A stretch of DNA of 64,000 nt from Halothermothrix sp. (GCA_016841825.1 JAENYK010000009.1:1-64000), one strand, 5' to 3'. Numbered from the stretch's first letter, positions 16,941 through 26,448 are shown. Made by a program: numbers and translations. Notes: generated by a model from the sequence alone, not told the origin.

Positions 16941-16969
16941 TGTACAATTAATATTGTAAATTTTAGAAT
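16941..16969 (+). promoter_or_regulatory. Sigma-A-like promoter of the alkaline phosphatase gene
   Basis: TGTACA (16941-16946), 17-nt spacer, TAGAAT (16964-16969), 23 nt before the start codon. TTAAAGTAAACATT just upstream is AT-rich and could hold a phosphate-response site, but I cannot identify a clear Pho box. Confidence 0.5.
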
Positions 16970-16992
16970 ACATATAAAGAGGAGGAATTTTC

Positions 16993-18387
16993 ATGTTCAA
17001 AAAGAACCTGAGGCTCACATTAGCAATGGTTGTAATCGCTTTAGTCGCTTTTAGTTCTCTAGCTGGTGCTGCTGCTCCTAAGTACGTGTTTTACTTCATT
17101 GGTGATGGTTTAGGTGCTGCTCAAAGACAGGCTGCTGAGTATTTTCTGCAAGAACAAACTGGAAATCCTGATGCTAAGTTAGTAATGAACCAATTTCCAA
17201 TTGCCGGGATCAACACTACTCATTCGTTAGATACTCTGGTAACCGACTCTGCTGCTGCAGCGACAGCTCTTGCTGCAGGTGTAAAAACCAACAATGGAAT
17301 AATCGCTCAGTTACCAGATGGCACTAATGTAAAAACTTTAATCGAAGCCTGTGAAGACCTGGGAATGGCTACTGGTATCGTTTCAACTACCCGTTTAACT
17401 CATGCGACCCCCGCTGCTTTCGCTTCTCATAATCAATCCAGAAATAATGAAGCCGAAATCGCTGCTGATTTTATTGACAGCGGTGTAGATTATTTCGCCG
17501 GTGGTGGTTACAGATATTTCGTTCCTAAGAGTTGGGAATGGGGTAAATCTAGTAGAAATGATGAACTCAATGTAGCTCAAGAGTTCTATAACAACAACTA
17601 TCACGTTTTTTTAACAGAGAACGATACAGCTAAGTTCAGAGAATTCCAACCTACTGCAAGAGAAAAAGTATTTGCAGTATTCACTTACTCTCACATGCCT
17701 TATGAAATTGAAAGAGCAGAAAATGTACCAAGTGTTGCTGAACTGACTGCAAAAGGTATTGATATTTTGGACAAATATAACAAAGGCTTCTTTATGATGG
17801 TAGAAGGTGGTCGGATCGACCATGCATGTCATGCGAACGACGCTCCAGGCAGTATTCATGATACTTTAGCCTTTGACGATGCTATTGCAGAAGCTTATGA
17901 ATTCTACAAAAAACATCCAGCTGAAACCCTGATTGTTATCGTCGGCGACCATGAGACTGGTGGTATGGGTTTAGGTTTTGGAAGTAATTATTACTTAAAC
18001 ATGAACGAATTAGTAAATGTGAGAGTATCTGTTGAAGACACTCTGCAGAGCGCTTATACAGGTGACAGAGCTGCATTTTATCAATACATTGCTGCAAACT
18101 GTGATTTAGGTGACCTGACTGCTGCTGAAAAAGCTACAATTGAAAAGGCTATGGATATTGTTGATAATGGAACCTCTGATAGTTCATATGGTGGCTATAA
18201 TCCAGTTGCTATCGCTGTAGCTCACATCACTTCTGAAAGAGCTAACCTATATTGGACCACTTATGCTCACTCTGGTACCGCAATTCCAATGTCTGCCATC
18301 GGTGTTGGTGCAGAAAGTTTTGGTGGTTTTAAAGATAACACCGAGATTGCTAAAGCTATGGCAAAACTACTTTCAATCAAGCTTTAA
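16993..18387 (+). CDS. phoA: Secreted alkaline phosphatase
   Basis: A 464-residue PhoA-superfamily enzyme hydrolysing phosphate monoesters outside the cytoplasm. Signal peptide at residues 1-26 (KKNLRLTLAMVVIALVAFSSLAGA). The metal/catalytic region has FYFIGDGLGAAQRQ and the nucleophile Ser in VTDSAAAATALAAGVKT. Later metal ligands are VEGGRIDHACHANDA and VIVGDHETGGMG. A terminal His motif is WTTYAHSGTAIPM. GAGGAGGAATTTTC provides the ribosome-binding site. It has its own promoter and terminator. The codon use and Ala-rich signal peptide suggest good expression. Confidence 0.95.
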   Translation: MFKKNLRLTLAMVVIALVAFSSLAGAAAPKYVFYFIGDGLGAAQRQAAEYFLQEQTGNPDAKLVMNQFPIAGINTTHSLDTLVTDSAAAATALAAGVKTNNGIIAQLPDGTNVKTLIEACEDLGMATGIVSTTRLTHATPAAFASHNQSRNNEAEIAADFIDSGVDYFAGGGYRYFVPKSWEWGKSSRNDELNVAQEFYNNNYHVFLTENDTAKFREFQPTAREKVFAVFTYSHMPYEIERAENVPSVAELTAKGIDILDKYNKGFFMMVEGGRIDHACHANDAPGSIHDTLAFDDAIAEAYEFYKKHPAETLIVIVGDHETGGMGLGFGSNYYLNMNELVNVRVSVEDTLQSAYTGDRAAFYQYIAANCDLGDLTAAEKATIEKAMDIVDNGTSDSSYGGYNPVAIAVAHITSERANLYWTTYAHSGTAIPMSAIGVGAESFGGFKDNTEIAKAMAKLLSIKL

Positions 18388-18430
18388 TATATCGTTTCAT
18401 GCTCCTCTAATTCCAATTAAACTGTTCTGG

Positions 18431-18460
18431 CAAATAGTCGGGTTTTATCCCGGCTATTTG
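18431..18460 (+). terminator. Terminator after the alkaline phosphatase gene
   Basis: Stem CAAATAGTCGGG / CCCGGCTATTTG with one G-T pair and loop TTTTAT, 43 nt after the stop codon. The U tract is weak. Confidence 0.65.
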
Positions 18461-18512
18461 GTATTTCGGATGAATCATACTACTTAATTTAATGCATGTG
18501 AGGTGTAATATC

Positions 18513-19679
18513 ATGAAAAAAGCTTTACCACAGATTGTTTTCCTGGGATTAATTGTATTAATACTTGGAGTAATGTTTTTTGATTCTAGTCCATCTACAA
18601 ATAATAATGTCCAGGAAGTTAAAGCACTGGTTCTAAAAACCGACAATAGTGAGATGGTCCAATCAGGTCTCTCCAAAATCGGTTCACAAACTTTAAAAGT
18701 TAAAGTTCTGGAAGGAATTCATCTCAATGAAGAATTGACGGCAAACAACCTACTGTTAGGTCAGCTAGAAATGGATAATTATTATAAGGTTGGAGATAAA
18801 ATCATCATTGGTATTACTACAAAAGATGGGCAGATTATTAACGTAAGAGCGGTCGATTTATATCGCCAGAATTCAGAACTCTTACTCTTTAGTTTATTTG
18901 TCTTAGCTCTATTACTCTATGCTGGCTTTACCGGTCTTAAAGCACTATTCTCTTTTGTAGCCAGTCTATTGGTCATCTGGAAATTTCTTATTCCCGGTCT
19001 TTTAGCAGGAGACAATCCCCTGATCTTATCTTTCAGTATCCTGATCATTCTATCTGGCATTATCATCTTCTCAGTAGCTGGTTTTACAAAAAAAGGTCTG
19101 GTAGCTTTTTGTGGAACCTGTTCCGGGTTATTTGTCACCATTTTGATAACAGTCTTTTTTGGGAATCAACTGGAACTACTCGGTATGACTGCTCCCTATG
19201 CTGCGACTTTAATTTATAGTGGTTATCTGCACCTGAATATGCGGCAGATACTCTATGCTGCGATTGTCATCGGGGCTTCCGGTGCAGCCATGGATATCTC
19301 GATGGATATCGCTGCATCCATGGAAGAAATCAAAATCAAACGCCCAGACATCCAGACCAAAGAATTGATTCAGTCGGGATTTAACATTGGACGAACTGTA
19401 ATTGGGACTATGACTACTACCCTTTTACTGGCTTATTCAGGGGGGTATCTAACTTTATTAATGCTCTTTATGAGTAAAAACACCAGCCTTGTACGAATTT
19501 TAAATCTCAAGATGGTAGCAGCAGAAATTCTCCGTACCCTCACCGGTAGTATCGGGTTGGTTCTGGTAGCACCAATTACAGCTATCTTTGCCGGATGGCT
19601 ATACTGTATAGAATTCGGCAAGAAAAAACACACTTTGGCTCAAACCCAGGAGAATGATCAGGAATATACCCGCCAGTGA
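18513..19679 (+). CDS. YibE/F-family membrane protein
   Basis: A 388-residue integral membrane protein. The ATG at 18513 follows GTGAGGTGTAATATC; an upstream in-frame ATG at 18492 lacks a ribosome-binding site. An N-terminal anchor (residues 5-24) precedes an extracytoplasmic domain of ~100 residues (LVLKTDNSEM...KVGDKIIIG). About eight helices follow, with the family hallmark ASGAAMDISMDIAASMEEI and a TMTTTLLLAYSGGYLTLLMLF segment. This family (COG5438) has no established biochemical role; it resembles a permease. The gene lies downstream of phoA, separated by a terminator. Confidence 0.88.
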   Translation: MKKALPQIVFLGLIVLILGVMFFDSSPSTNNNVQEVKALVLKTDNSEMVQSGLSKIGSQTLKVKVLEGIHLNEELTANNLLLGQLEMDNYYKVGDKIIIGITTKDGQIINVRAVDLYRQNSELLLFSLFVLALLLYAGFTGLKALFSFVASLLVIWKFLIPGLLAGDNPLILSFSILIILSGIIIFSVAGFTKKGLVAFCGTCSGLFVTILITVFFGNQLELLGMTAPYAATLIYSGYLHLNMRQILYAAIVIGASGAAMDISMDIAASMEEIKIKRPDIQTKELIQSGFNIGRTVIGTMTTTLLLAYSGGYLTLLMLFMSKNTSLVRILNLKMVAAEILRTLTGSIGLVLVAPITAIFAGWLYCIEFGKKKHTLAQTQENDQEYTRQ

Positions 19680-19773
19680 GACTCCAGTATACCTAAAAGT
19701 GGACTAGATTTTAGATTATATTCATAATAGACACGACTAGCAAAAGATAAGTTTAAGCTGAATGTGATAAAAT

Positions 19774-19808
19774 AAAAGGCATTCCTTTTTCTGAGGAGAA
19801 TGCCTTTT
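19774..19808 (+). terminator. Terminator after the YibE/F gene
   Basis: An 11-bp stem AAAAGGCATTC / GAATGCCTTTT with flanking A/T runs on both sides, so it can serve both strands (also the GNAT gene transcribed toward it). Confidence 0.8.
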
Positions 19809-19966
19809 ACTTTATCATTCCATTAATATCAGTGATTCAGTCCTGCACTACAAACACCACCATAAATAGCTGGCAGTTTCTTACATATCTTTTTTAAAGT
19901 CCGAAATACAGATATTCATATGTAACTCTCTTTGAGTCTGAATCTCAACAAATCTAATATTTAAAT

Positions 19967-20398
19967 CTAATTCTCGGTCAGTACCATAAACTTTTCTGGA
20001 TTGCTCAAATTACTAAATCCAAATTTTTTATAAAATTCATGAGCATCTTTTGTTGCAAGAATCCACCTCCGGAGGTTTTTTAAATCAGGGTACTGGAACA
20101 CACATTCCATACACCATGTCCCCAATCCTCTCTGTCGATATTCTTCATCAATTACAATATCACATAAATAAGCAAAGGTAGCACAGTCTGTTATTACCCG
20201 TAGCAAACCAATCTGCTTATCTTGATAAAATAGAGAAAAGCATAAAGAGTTGTCCAATGACTTAATAATTACTTCCCTTGAACGGGTATTTGCCCAATAA
20301 GATTTTGTAAGAAGTGAGCAGACCGCATCAACGTCTATCTTACTATGATCTGTGGTCACGGTATAATCTTCTTTTGTATAATTCATTATTGGATACAT
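19967..20398 (-). CDS. GNAT-family N-acetyltransferase
   Basis: A 143-residue acetyltransferase. The acetyl-CoA binding region is CDIVIDEEYRQRGLGTWCMECVF (R-x-x-G-x-G as RQRGLG), followed by a C-terminal FYKKFGFSNLSNPEKFM. It resembles the small YjaB/YjgM-like GNATs with unknown acceptor. Ribosome-binding site AAGGAAGG. Monocistronic. Confidence 0.88.
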   Translation of the reverse strand: MYPIMNYTKEDYTVTTDHSKIDVDAVCSLLTKSYWANTRSREVIIKSLDNSLCFSLFYQDKQIGLLRVITDCATFAYLCDIVIDEEYRQRGLGTWCMECVFQYPDLKNLRRWILATKDAHEFYKKFGFSNLSNPEKFMVLTEN

Positions 20399-20453
20399 AA
20401 CCAGATACCTTCCTTTCTGTTTTCTATATCATATTCGATCTGCATTATATTAA

Positions 20454-21296
20454 TTAATTAATTAGATCTTTTAGTTCAATATAAGAAACCCCTTTTGAAT
20501 CCATCAGATAAATAATATCACCATCTATTTGCATACTCCAACTGGCTTTAGGTATTGTTGTATGCAAAGATTGGTCAGATATATTCCATAATTTCATTTC
20601 ACGACAAGGTGGGCTAACAGTGATCAAATAACCATTCCACAGACCCAGAAGATAAAACATCATTTTGTGACTTCGTTTATTCTGAGTAATAATCCGCAAT
20701 GACTCTTTATCGATTACATTGAAAGACAGGTCTTGAGATGCTGTGTATATGGTATTATCAGTTACTAATAAACTTCTCAGATTTTTCTTATGAACATGTT
20801 CACAGTTAAGTAATTCAAAATTAGTCTTATCAATTTTAAGTAACTCACCATTAACATTCCCGGCATAGATATATTCTTCTACTACCATATGCCAGATACT
20901 ACTATCTGTCAAATGATGATATGCCACTTCTTTTGATACTTTATCAATGACTGCAATAGGGCCATTTCTTATGCCAGCATAGACATTTTTCTCATCAAAA
21001 TCAATCCCACAAATATCTGAACTCAAATCTGTTCCCAGTTCCCATTGATGAACTATCGAAAAAGATTCTGTATCTATTTTATAAAATGTACAGAATTCCC
21101 GACAATACAGATATTGTCCATCCACGAAGAACTCTCTTGATCTTCTGTTTTTAGGAAATACAATCTGGGATTGCAGTAATTCACCGGTATTTTTGTCAAC
21201 TTTCAGTATTGATTTTTCTGAACAGATATAAATAAGCTCACCAACTACTTTCATTATGGAATTCGTACTTTCTAAATCGAACTTACTTTTAAACAT
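20454..21296 (-). CDS. Cytoplasmic PQQ/WD40-like beta-propeller protein
   Basis: A 280-residue protein without signal peptide. Repeating blades have the 'I-D-K-x-T/S-x-E' ending: KVDKNTGELLQS, KIDTESFSIVH, VIDKVSKEVAYH, KIDKTNFELLN, VIDKESLRIIT. This is a PQQ-like propeller with about six blades. No catalytic motif. It may be a scaffold or sensor; function unknown. AGGGAGG ribosome-binding site. Propeller proteins are unusually common in this window (also 1860-2969 and 22075-23142). Confidence 0.7.
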   Translation of the reverse strand: MFKSKFDLESTNSIMKVVGELIYICSEKSILKVDKNTGELLQSQIVFPKNRRSREFFVDGQYLYCREFCTFYKIDTESFSIVHQWELGTDLSSDICGIDFDEKNVYAGIRNGPIAVIDKVSKEVAYHHLTDSSIWHMVVEEYIYAGNVNGELLKIDKTNFELLNCEHVHKKNLRSLLVTDNTIYTASQDLSFNVIDKESLRIITQNKRSHKMMFYLLGLWNGYLITVSPPCREMKLWNISDQSLHTTIPKASWSMQIDGDIIYLMDSKGVSYIELKDLIN

Positions 21297-21437
21297 AATA
21301 ACCTCCCTTTCCTAATTATTTTCATAAAGATTCCATAGTCTAAGTTTACACTAGATTAACAATTTATGCAACATTTTAACAATTTTATTGCTTCCAGGTT
21401 ATAATATGCTATATATTTTATTTCCCAGAAATAAAAT

Positions 21438-21465
21438 AGAGCCAACCTTTCTAACTGCTGGCTCT
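21438..21465 (-). terminator. Terminator of the flavodoxin gene
   Basis: Seven-bp stem AGAGCCA / TGGCTCT, followed on the minus strand by ATTTTATTT, about 70 nt after the flavodoxin stop. Confidence 0.6.
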
Positions 21466-21535
21466 CTATGATTTATAACACCCTGGTTTCAGTATCTGTA
21501 GAGATAAAATATTTTCTAAAATTTTCCGGAAAAGT

Positions 21536-22003
21536 TCAAAACAATCTGCTAAACTTGTCAACCAGTTCATTAATTATATTTTCCCGATCTTTCTTTGACC
21601 AATTGATAACTCCTGTTCCAATAATGTCAGCACCCTTGTTTTCACAAAATTCTTTCATCTGTCCAATAGCACGGTTTCCTCCCATCCAGGGATAAGGGAA
21701 ATATTGGGTAACGAAACCAGCTACTTTTTTTCCTTGTAAAGAGGCAACTTGAGATAGATAAACTACCATAACTGATGAGAGAGAAAAACCATTTACTGGA
21801 CCACCAAAAATAATGACATCATAACCACTAATATCCGGGAGATTCTTTAATTGAATTTGTGAAACCTTTGTCTGTTTGGCGTCCACCGGAACCAATCTCT
21901 CTATAGTTGTTGAATGTCCACCCGCTTCCAACTTATCCTTTATTTTTTGGGCAACAGAATACGTGTTACCTGTGTGTGAATGAATAACAAGACAAATTTT
22001 CAT
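21536..22003 (-). CDS. Flavodoxin family protein
   Basis: A 155-residue flavodoxin, an FMN-binding electron carrier. Residues 1-25 carry the FMN phosphate loop HSHTGNTYSVAQKI, the T/S-x-T-G-x-T pattern of flavodoxins (here SHTGNT). VIIFGGPVNGFSLSS provides the second FMN loop. I start at the ATG three codons after a GTG, as AGAGGTG lies just ahead of it. Possible partner reductase not seen nearby. Confidence 0.88.
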   Translation of the reverse strand: MKICLVIHSHTGNTYSVAQKIKDKLEAGGHSTTIERLVPVDAKQTKVSQIQLKNLPDISGYDVIIFGGPVNGFSLSSVMVVYLSQVASLQGKKVAGFVTQYFPYPWMGGNRAIGQMKEFCENKGADIIGTGVINWSKKDRENIINELVDKFSRLF

Positions 22004-22074
22004 ACTAAACACCTCTTTCTTTTATTTTGTTTTCAACTGAATAATCGGTTCATTCAAATTTTGAACAAAAACAA

Positions 22075-23142
22075 CTATTTCAGTTGAAGATTAAACTTCT
22101 TTATCAACTGCCCGGTCTGATAATCATATACTCCAACATATTCTCCATCCTCGATCCATAGATGATTGTGAAAAACATACTTGAGCATAAAGAAACGCAA
22201 GTTGTAGTCACCAGCCAGGTCAACCTCCTGAATAAAGTCATAGCTGTATCGATCAAAACACAAAACCTTCTGAAACTGAACACCTGGCAAGTTATCAACC
22301 AATAAAAAGACCAGATTGTCACCAATAATCCTGGGTTCTGAAAACCAATAATCCAATGGAGCAGCAGTAACGGGAATGTCCACAAAATCAGTAATCTTTA
22401 TAGTCTTAGTCAGTTGATCTGTTAACAGATCATACACCTGAACTTCCTGTGACTCATTAAACGCAATAATTAATTGGCTATCAACAAGCAAAATATCATA
22501 CCTCTCATATGGGTGTTCAGCAGTATAACGATAAATTGTATCTACAGTTAAAGTAGCTAGGTCAACTTTGAGGATATAGCTCTTACGATCAATTTCTCCA
22601 GCATTATAGGCAGGAACAGCAATATAAGCAAAATTACCATCCTGTTGAATATTACGTTTAGAGATGATATTACCGATCTCTCTGGATTCAAACAAAAGTT
22701 GATAGCTATTCAGGTCGAAAATCTGCAATCCAGTATAAGCTTCCTGAGTATAAGAAGAATTAGCTACAAACAACCTGTCACCTAGAACTTTAACTGTTCT
22801 GGAATTTGGAAAAACCGGAAGTGTACACACTAATTTTTCATCTTTACTTATCACAAAAAGCTGTTCACCCCATACTCCCAGTTTCTCTCCATCATCTGCA
22901 ACAAAAATTCTCTGATCATCTGCAATATCTCCATAAGTAACATATGTATTGAATTCAAAATCTATCATAATCTCATAACTATCCGGATCAATTCCGACGA
23001 TGTGATGACCACTCTCCAAAAATACAACTTCAGAGAATTCAGCATCTTTTTTTAGAACTTTTAGTTCATTCGAGAAAGCGGTACATCCTGTAATATATCC
23101 AATGCTGAATATAATGATCGATAAAACGATTACCTTTCTCAT
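22075..23142 (-). CDS. Lipoprotein with beta-propeller-like repeats
   Basis: A 355-residue exported lipoprotein. The signal peptide ends in a lipobox (IGYITGC, Cys about residue 20). The body is made of alternating strands with recurring 'IFDLNSYQLLFES', 'KVDLATLTVDTI', 'VYDLLTDQLTKTI', 'CFDRYSYDFIQEV', 'VYDYQTGQLIKKF' segments, blade ends of a propeller. No enzyme motif. Location: outer face of the membrane. Function unknown; could bind a ligand or protein partner. Confidence 0.75.
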   Translation of the reverse strand: MRKVIVLSIIIFSIGYITGCTAFSNELKVLKKDAEFSEVVFLESGHHIVGIDPDSYEIMIDFEFNTYVTYGDIADDQRIFVADDGEKLGVWGEQLFVISKDEKLVCTLPVFPNSRTVKVLGDRLFVANSSYTQEAYTGLQIFDLNSYQLLFESREIGNIISKRNIQQDGNFAYIAVPAYNAGEIDRKSYILKVDLATLTVDTIYRYTAEHPYERYDILLVDSQLIIAFNESQEVQVYDLLTDQLTKTIKITDFVDIPVTAAPLDYWFSEPRIIGDNLVFLLVDNLPGVQFQKVLCFDRYSYDFIQEVDLAGDYNLRFFMLKYVFHNHLWIEDGEYVGVYDYQTGQLIKKFNLQLK

Positions 23143-23184
23143 CCAATCACTCCTATTTTGCCAGGTTAAACAGATTAAAAAAGT

Positions 23185-23218
23185 AAAGCCTGTTGACTAA
23201 GCAGCTTCAACAGGCTTT
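23185..23218 (-). terminator. Terminator of the YiiX-like lipoprotein gene
   Basis: An 11-bp stem AAAGCCTGTTG / CAACAGGCTTT, followed on the minus strand by ACTTTTTT. It separates the gene at 23256 from the lipoprotein at 22075. Confidence 0.85.
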
Positions 23219-23255
23219 CTATGCATAGTACTTCTGCCTCAAAAATGTATATTCA

Positions 23256-24197
23256 CTATGATTGATCTCCACCAATCCAATAAGTATCACTATCATCAGC
23301 CAGATCTGTAGGTGTTACCCATGGATCAGTAATCCAGGGAGTTGGTTCGATATTAATTCCTTGAGAAAGCCATGCTCTGTAAACAACTTTGGAACAATAC
23401 CAGCCCGTATCAGATGATCTGGAAGCAAGAATATTATATGGTTGACCGACGAATTGTTTAGCATAATCAACACCATTTCTAGCTTTAGAGTCTGTTCTAC
23501 CATTAACCCGATAAGCAGAAACGGAAGCTTCATTAGCCCACTTATTTTTAGTCTCATAGCCTACACAAAAACCTGAAGTGGTAGCATTAGAAGCACTTAA
23601 AACTGGTGCATTGCGGTCTGGAGCCTGAGTATCCATTATACCGGCATGTTTCCAGATACCTGGAATCAACATACCAAAACTCTTACCAAGAGAAGAATCT
23701 GTAGATTTGTCCCCATAACATAGGAAAAAATCTCCGGTCAGATAATTGTCAAAGAAAGATTCGGTAACACTTTGCATACCAAGATTACCAGTAACCGGTT
23801 TAGCGGTCAAAATCTGTTCCTGTTTGTCCAGGTCATATTTCCTGGAAATTGCCTGGTACCTCTCATATAAATTCTGTTCTTTCAGATAGTTGACCAATTT
23901 AGAAGTGTCTCCAGTATTATATGCCTCAAAAGCATATGCAATAATAAACTCTTTGACTCCCCAGGCTTCTACGGACAATTCTTTACCGACAACTGTAGGA
24001 TGAACATCTCCCATGGAAGGTACATCCCGGAAAAACTCTTCATGGGCCATAGCCATAACTTCATGAGCATTCTGTTTGGCCTGTTGAATATCTTGATACT
24101 CCTGTACACCTTGTTCTACTGTAGCAACATTATTTTGTACAGTACAACCTCCAAGCAGTACTACCCCAACCAAGATCACCAACAACTTTTTCAACAT
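23256..24197 (-). CDS. YiiX/YebB-like NlpC/P60 family lipoprotein
   Basis: A 313-residue lipoprotein; lipobox VVLLGGC with Cys at residue 18. The C-terminal half has the permuted papain-like layout: GDFFLCYGDKSTDSSLGKSF, then IPGIWKHAGIMD (His), and after ~80 residues DTGWYCSKVVYRAWLSQGI, where the Cys is the likely nucleophile, preceded by KQFVGQPYN. These proteins cleave amide bonds of cell-wall peptides or lipids; substrate unknown. The N-terminal ~100 residues are helical and family-specific. Own ribosome-binding site and terminator. Confidence 0.8.
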   Translation of the reverse strand: MLKKLLVILVGVVLLGGCTVQNNVATVEQGVQEYQDIQQAKQNAHEVMAMAHEEFFRDVPSMGDVHPTVVGKELSVEAWGVKEFIIAYAFEAYNTGDTSKLVNYLKEQNLYERYQAISRKYDLDKQEQILTAKPVTGNLGMQSVTESFFDNYLTGDFFLCYGDKSTDSSLGKSFGMLIPGIWKHAGIMDTQAPDRNAPVLSASNATTSGFCVGYETKNKWANEASVSAYRVNGRTDSKARNGVDYAKQFVGQPYNILASRSSDTGWYCSKVVYRAWLSQGINIEPTPWITDPWVTPTDLADDSDTYWIGGDQS

Positions 24198-24496
24198 CTA
24201 AATATCCCCCTTTTTTGTCACTGTGGCAATAAGGTGAAATATCTATTATAAGTTATCCTACTCTAAAAAAAATACAGGTCTTCTGTAAAGCACTAGTACT
24301 AACCTCAATCACTGCATCTGTCAACTAATTATCTGTTATTGTGTTTTTTTATGTAAATTTTTCTATCTAAATATTATCAAAATAAGTCTGCAATGTCAAT
24401 ATTCTCAGAGATTCTTAAGACAATTTTTACTGAATCTTAATGCTACAACAGATCCTATTTTCTACTTTTCAGACCTTTATTATAATACATAAAAAT
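24198..24496. other. Non-coding AT-rich stretch
   Basis: Upstream region of the YiiX-like gene. No gene, repeat or fold seen apart from the hairpin at 24497. Confidence 0.4.
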
Positions 24497-24525
24497 GACC
24501 GTGAACTAGTCTAGTTTCCACGGTC
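24497..24525 (-). terminator. Hairpin/terminator after the DUF5677 gene
   Basis: Outer stem GACCGTG / CACGGTC with an inner AACTAG / CTAGTT extension. On the minus strand it is followed by ATTTTTATG. It lies 116 nt after the DUF5677 stop. Confidence 0.65.
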
Positions 24526-24640
24526 TTAGTAATAGAGGCCTTGTACTACCCTTCTATAGGTCTTTTTCTGATAGCAACATTATCTGCTATTAAATGAAGG
24601 CATATCCAGTTCAAAATTATCTTTGAACGACCGATTCGTA

Positions 24641-25516
24641 TTAAATACTTTGAAAGAGAATTGTATAATCTGCAAAACATGATTCATTAAAGTTTTTAAA
24701 TTCACTTATCTTATCAGGAAGATACTTAGTGATCATCTGCAGCGTAGCCTCACTAACAAAATTCAAAGCACATATCGAATAGGTATACAAATTCTTTTGG
24801 TCTCGCAAATAACAGAGATAGATATCACCATCTTCTCCTTCTCGTATATAGTCCAATGCTGCTAAACCATGAATATCATTTGACCAATGGCGATATAAAA
24901 GTTCATAAGCACTCACAAAATTAAAATGTTCAGCAAGCTCAAAAATATTCTCAGGCCCACCAAATAAAGAAAACCATTTTTTCTTCTTCTTTTGCCATTC
25001 TTCTTCGATTGGTTGAAATTTGGGATGTTTTAATATATTTTCTATACGATCAAGTCGAATTCGGTAATCGAAATTTTCAACTTCTTCTATGCCTTCTTCC
25101 TTCAGCAAACTCCTGAGTTTTTTTCCTTCAACGGTATTAGAATCAATCTTTCTAAAATTAGCTATTTCTTTATGATAATGAGCCACCTGGTAAGATAACG
25201 CCCTTAATTCTGTCTCCTCTTCTAATATGTACAACAGAGCCAATAGTCCTTCAAAGATACTTCGCAAAAGAATTCCCGTAGTATCAATACTTCCATTTTT
25301 AAATAATATTGATACTCCATCCAGATTATCTAAGATAAATCTATAAATAGTAAGCACCACTAAATCAGATTGGTCTCCCTTTGGATTATTTTCAGATTCA
25401 ACCAATACATTAGATCCATAACAGATATTTGTATCCAAAATATCCCCAATTTTCTGCAGAATTGCACTATATTCTGGTGAAAAATGCGGTATCAAAAGAT
25501 TATTATCAGTTTTCAT
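24641..25516 (-). CDS. DUF5677-like hypothetical protein
   Basis: A 291-residue helical, soluble protein. The pattern TTGILLRSIFEGLLALLYILEEE, then a helical linker, then LLYRHWSNDIHGLAAL (R-x-x-S-x-x-x-H) matches the DUF5677/HEPN-like architecture. A conserved Arg and His in that helix are seen in HEPN-type proteins, some of which are RNases or defence-linked. I cannot say which. A strongly basic stretch (KKKKKW) lies near residue 175. Ribosome-binding site GGAGTG. Monocistronic. Confidence 0.65.
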   Translation of the reverse strand: MKTDNNLLIPHFSPEYSAILQKIGDILDTNICYGSNVLVESENNPKGDQSDLVVLTIYRFILDNLDGVSILFKNGSIDTTGILLRSIFEGLLALLYILEEETELRALSYQVAHYHKEIANFRKIDSNTVEGKKLRSLLKEEGIEEVENFDYRIRLDRIENILKHPKFQPIEEEWQKKKKKWFSLFGGPENIFELAEHFNFVSAYELLYRHWSNDIHGLAALDYIREGEDGDIYLCYLRDQKNLYTYSICALNFVSEATLQMITKYLPDKISEFKNFNESCFADYTILFQSI

Positions 25517-25583
25517 TCATAACACTCCTTCAAAAATTAGTATAAATTTTAAAATTATTTAAAATTTAATTTATTTAATAAAA

Positions 25584-25606
25584 AAATCCCACTTATAGCG
25601 GGATTT
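25584..25606 (-). terminator. Terminator after the CvfB-like gene
   Basis: Seven-bp stem AAATCCC / GGGATTT followed on the minus strand by a run of T's. It lies 15 nt after the stop at 25621. Confidence 0.9.
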
Positions 25607-25620
25607 ATCATGTTTTAAAC

Positions 25621-26448
25621 TTATTGTAAGCGAATTCCCTCATCAGTCAATTGAATAAGCCTTGCTTTATACAGACCTCCAATAGACATTTTAAACTTCT
25701 TTTTACTCATTTGAAGATGTTTCCTGATCATTTCGGGTGAACTATTATCATTTAAAGGCAGAAAACCACCATTTTCCTTTAGTTTAGCTAAAATTTTATC
25801 TTTCCCATCTTCTACAGCTGCCCGACCGGTTTTCCGTAAAGTAACATCAATCTTCTTATCAGGTCTAACCTTGCTTATATACCCTATTGTCTGCTCTCCA
25901 ATCTGTAGATTTCGATACAGATCAGTGTTATAAATTACTCCCAGATATAGATTATTTATAATGACCGTTACGCCTAAATCAGTGAACTCATATACTAAAA
26001 GATTAACCTTTTCACCAGTATAGAATGGAATTACATCCGTTTCGATGAATTTTTGTATTTTCTCAGTAGCTGTAATTCGTTTAGTGATCTTATCCAGATA
26101 AATTCGTACTATGTACTTCTCGTTCTGTTTCATTCCATTCCGCCGCTGTTCATTAAAGGGAACAAACAGGTCTTTGTCTAATCCCCAATTTAAAAACGCC
26201 CCATATCTAGTCACATCTTTAACCTTCAGATAAGCGAACTCACCCACTTTAGCTTTGGGAGTTTGTGTAGTTGCCAACAACTCATCCCTGGTTGTATAAA
26301 TAAATACATTTAAACGATCACCAGGTTGAATCCCTTCTGGAACGTCTTTTTTAGGTAATAATATATCACCCTGTTCAGATTTTAAGAAAACTCCTGTCAG
26401 AGTAGTCTGACTTACTTCTAATTCATTAAAATTGCCAACTTCTAACAT
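25621..26448 (-). CDS. cvfB: CvfB/YitL-like S1-domain RNA-binding protein
   Basis: A 275-residue protein with three S1-like/OB domains and a C-terminal winged helix. Markers: VSQTTLTGVFLKSEQGDILLP (start of the first domain), GEFAYLKVKDVTRYGAFLNWGLDKDLFVP, VIINNLYLGVIYNTDLYRNLQIGEQTIGYISKVRPDKKIDVTL, and a C-terminal HTH (LNDNSSPEMIRKHLQMSKKKFKMSIGGLYK). CvfB binds RNA and affects virulence-gene expression in Staphylococcus; target here unknown. Own terminator. Confidence 0.92.
   Translation of the reverse strand: MLEVGNFNELEVSQTTLTGVFLKSEQGDILLPKKDVPEGIQPGDRLNVFIYTTRDELLATTQTPKAKVGEFAYLKVKDVTRYGAFLNWGLDKDLFVPFNEQRRNGMKQNEKYIVRIYLDKITKRITATEKIQKFIETDVIPFYTGEKVNLLVYEFTDLGVTVIINNLYLGVIYNTDLYRNLQIGEQTIGYISKVRPDKKIDVTLRKTGRAAVEDGKDKILAKLKENGGFLPLNDNSSPEMIRKHLQMSKKKFKMSIGGLYKARLIQLTDEGIRLQ

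Noticed and set aside
23256-24197. Bacteriocin or toxin of the NlpC/P60 type
   Set aside because: It is a lipoprotein with its own promoter and terminator and no immunity-like neighbour; a housekeeping YiiX-like hydrolase is simpler.
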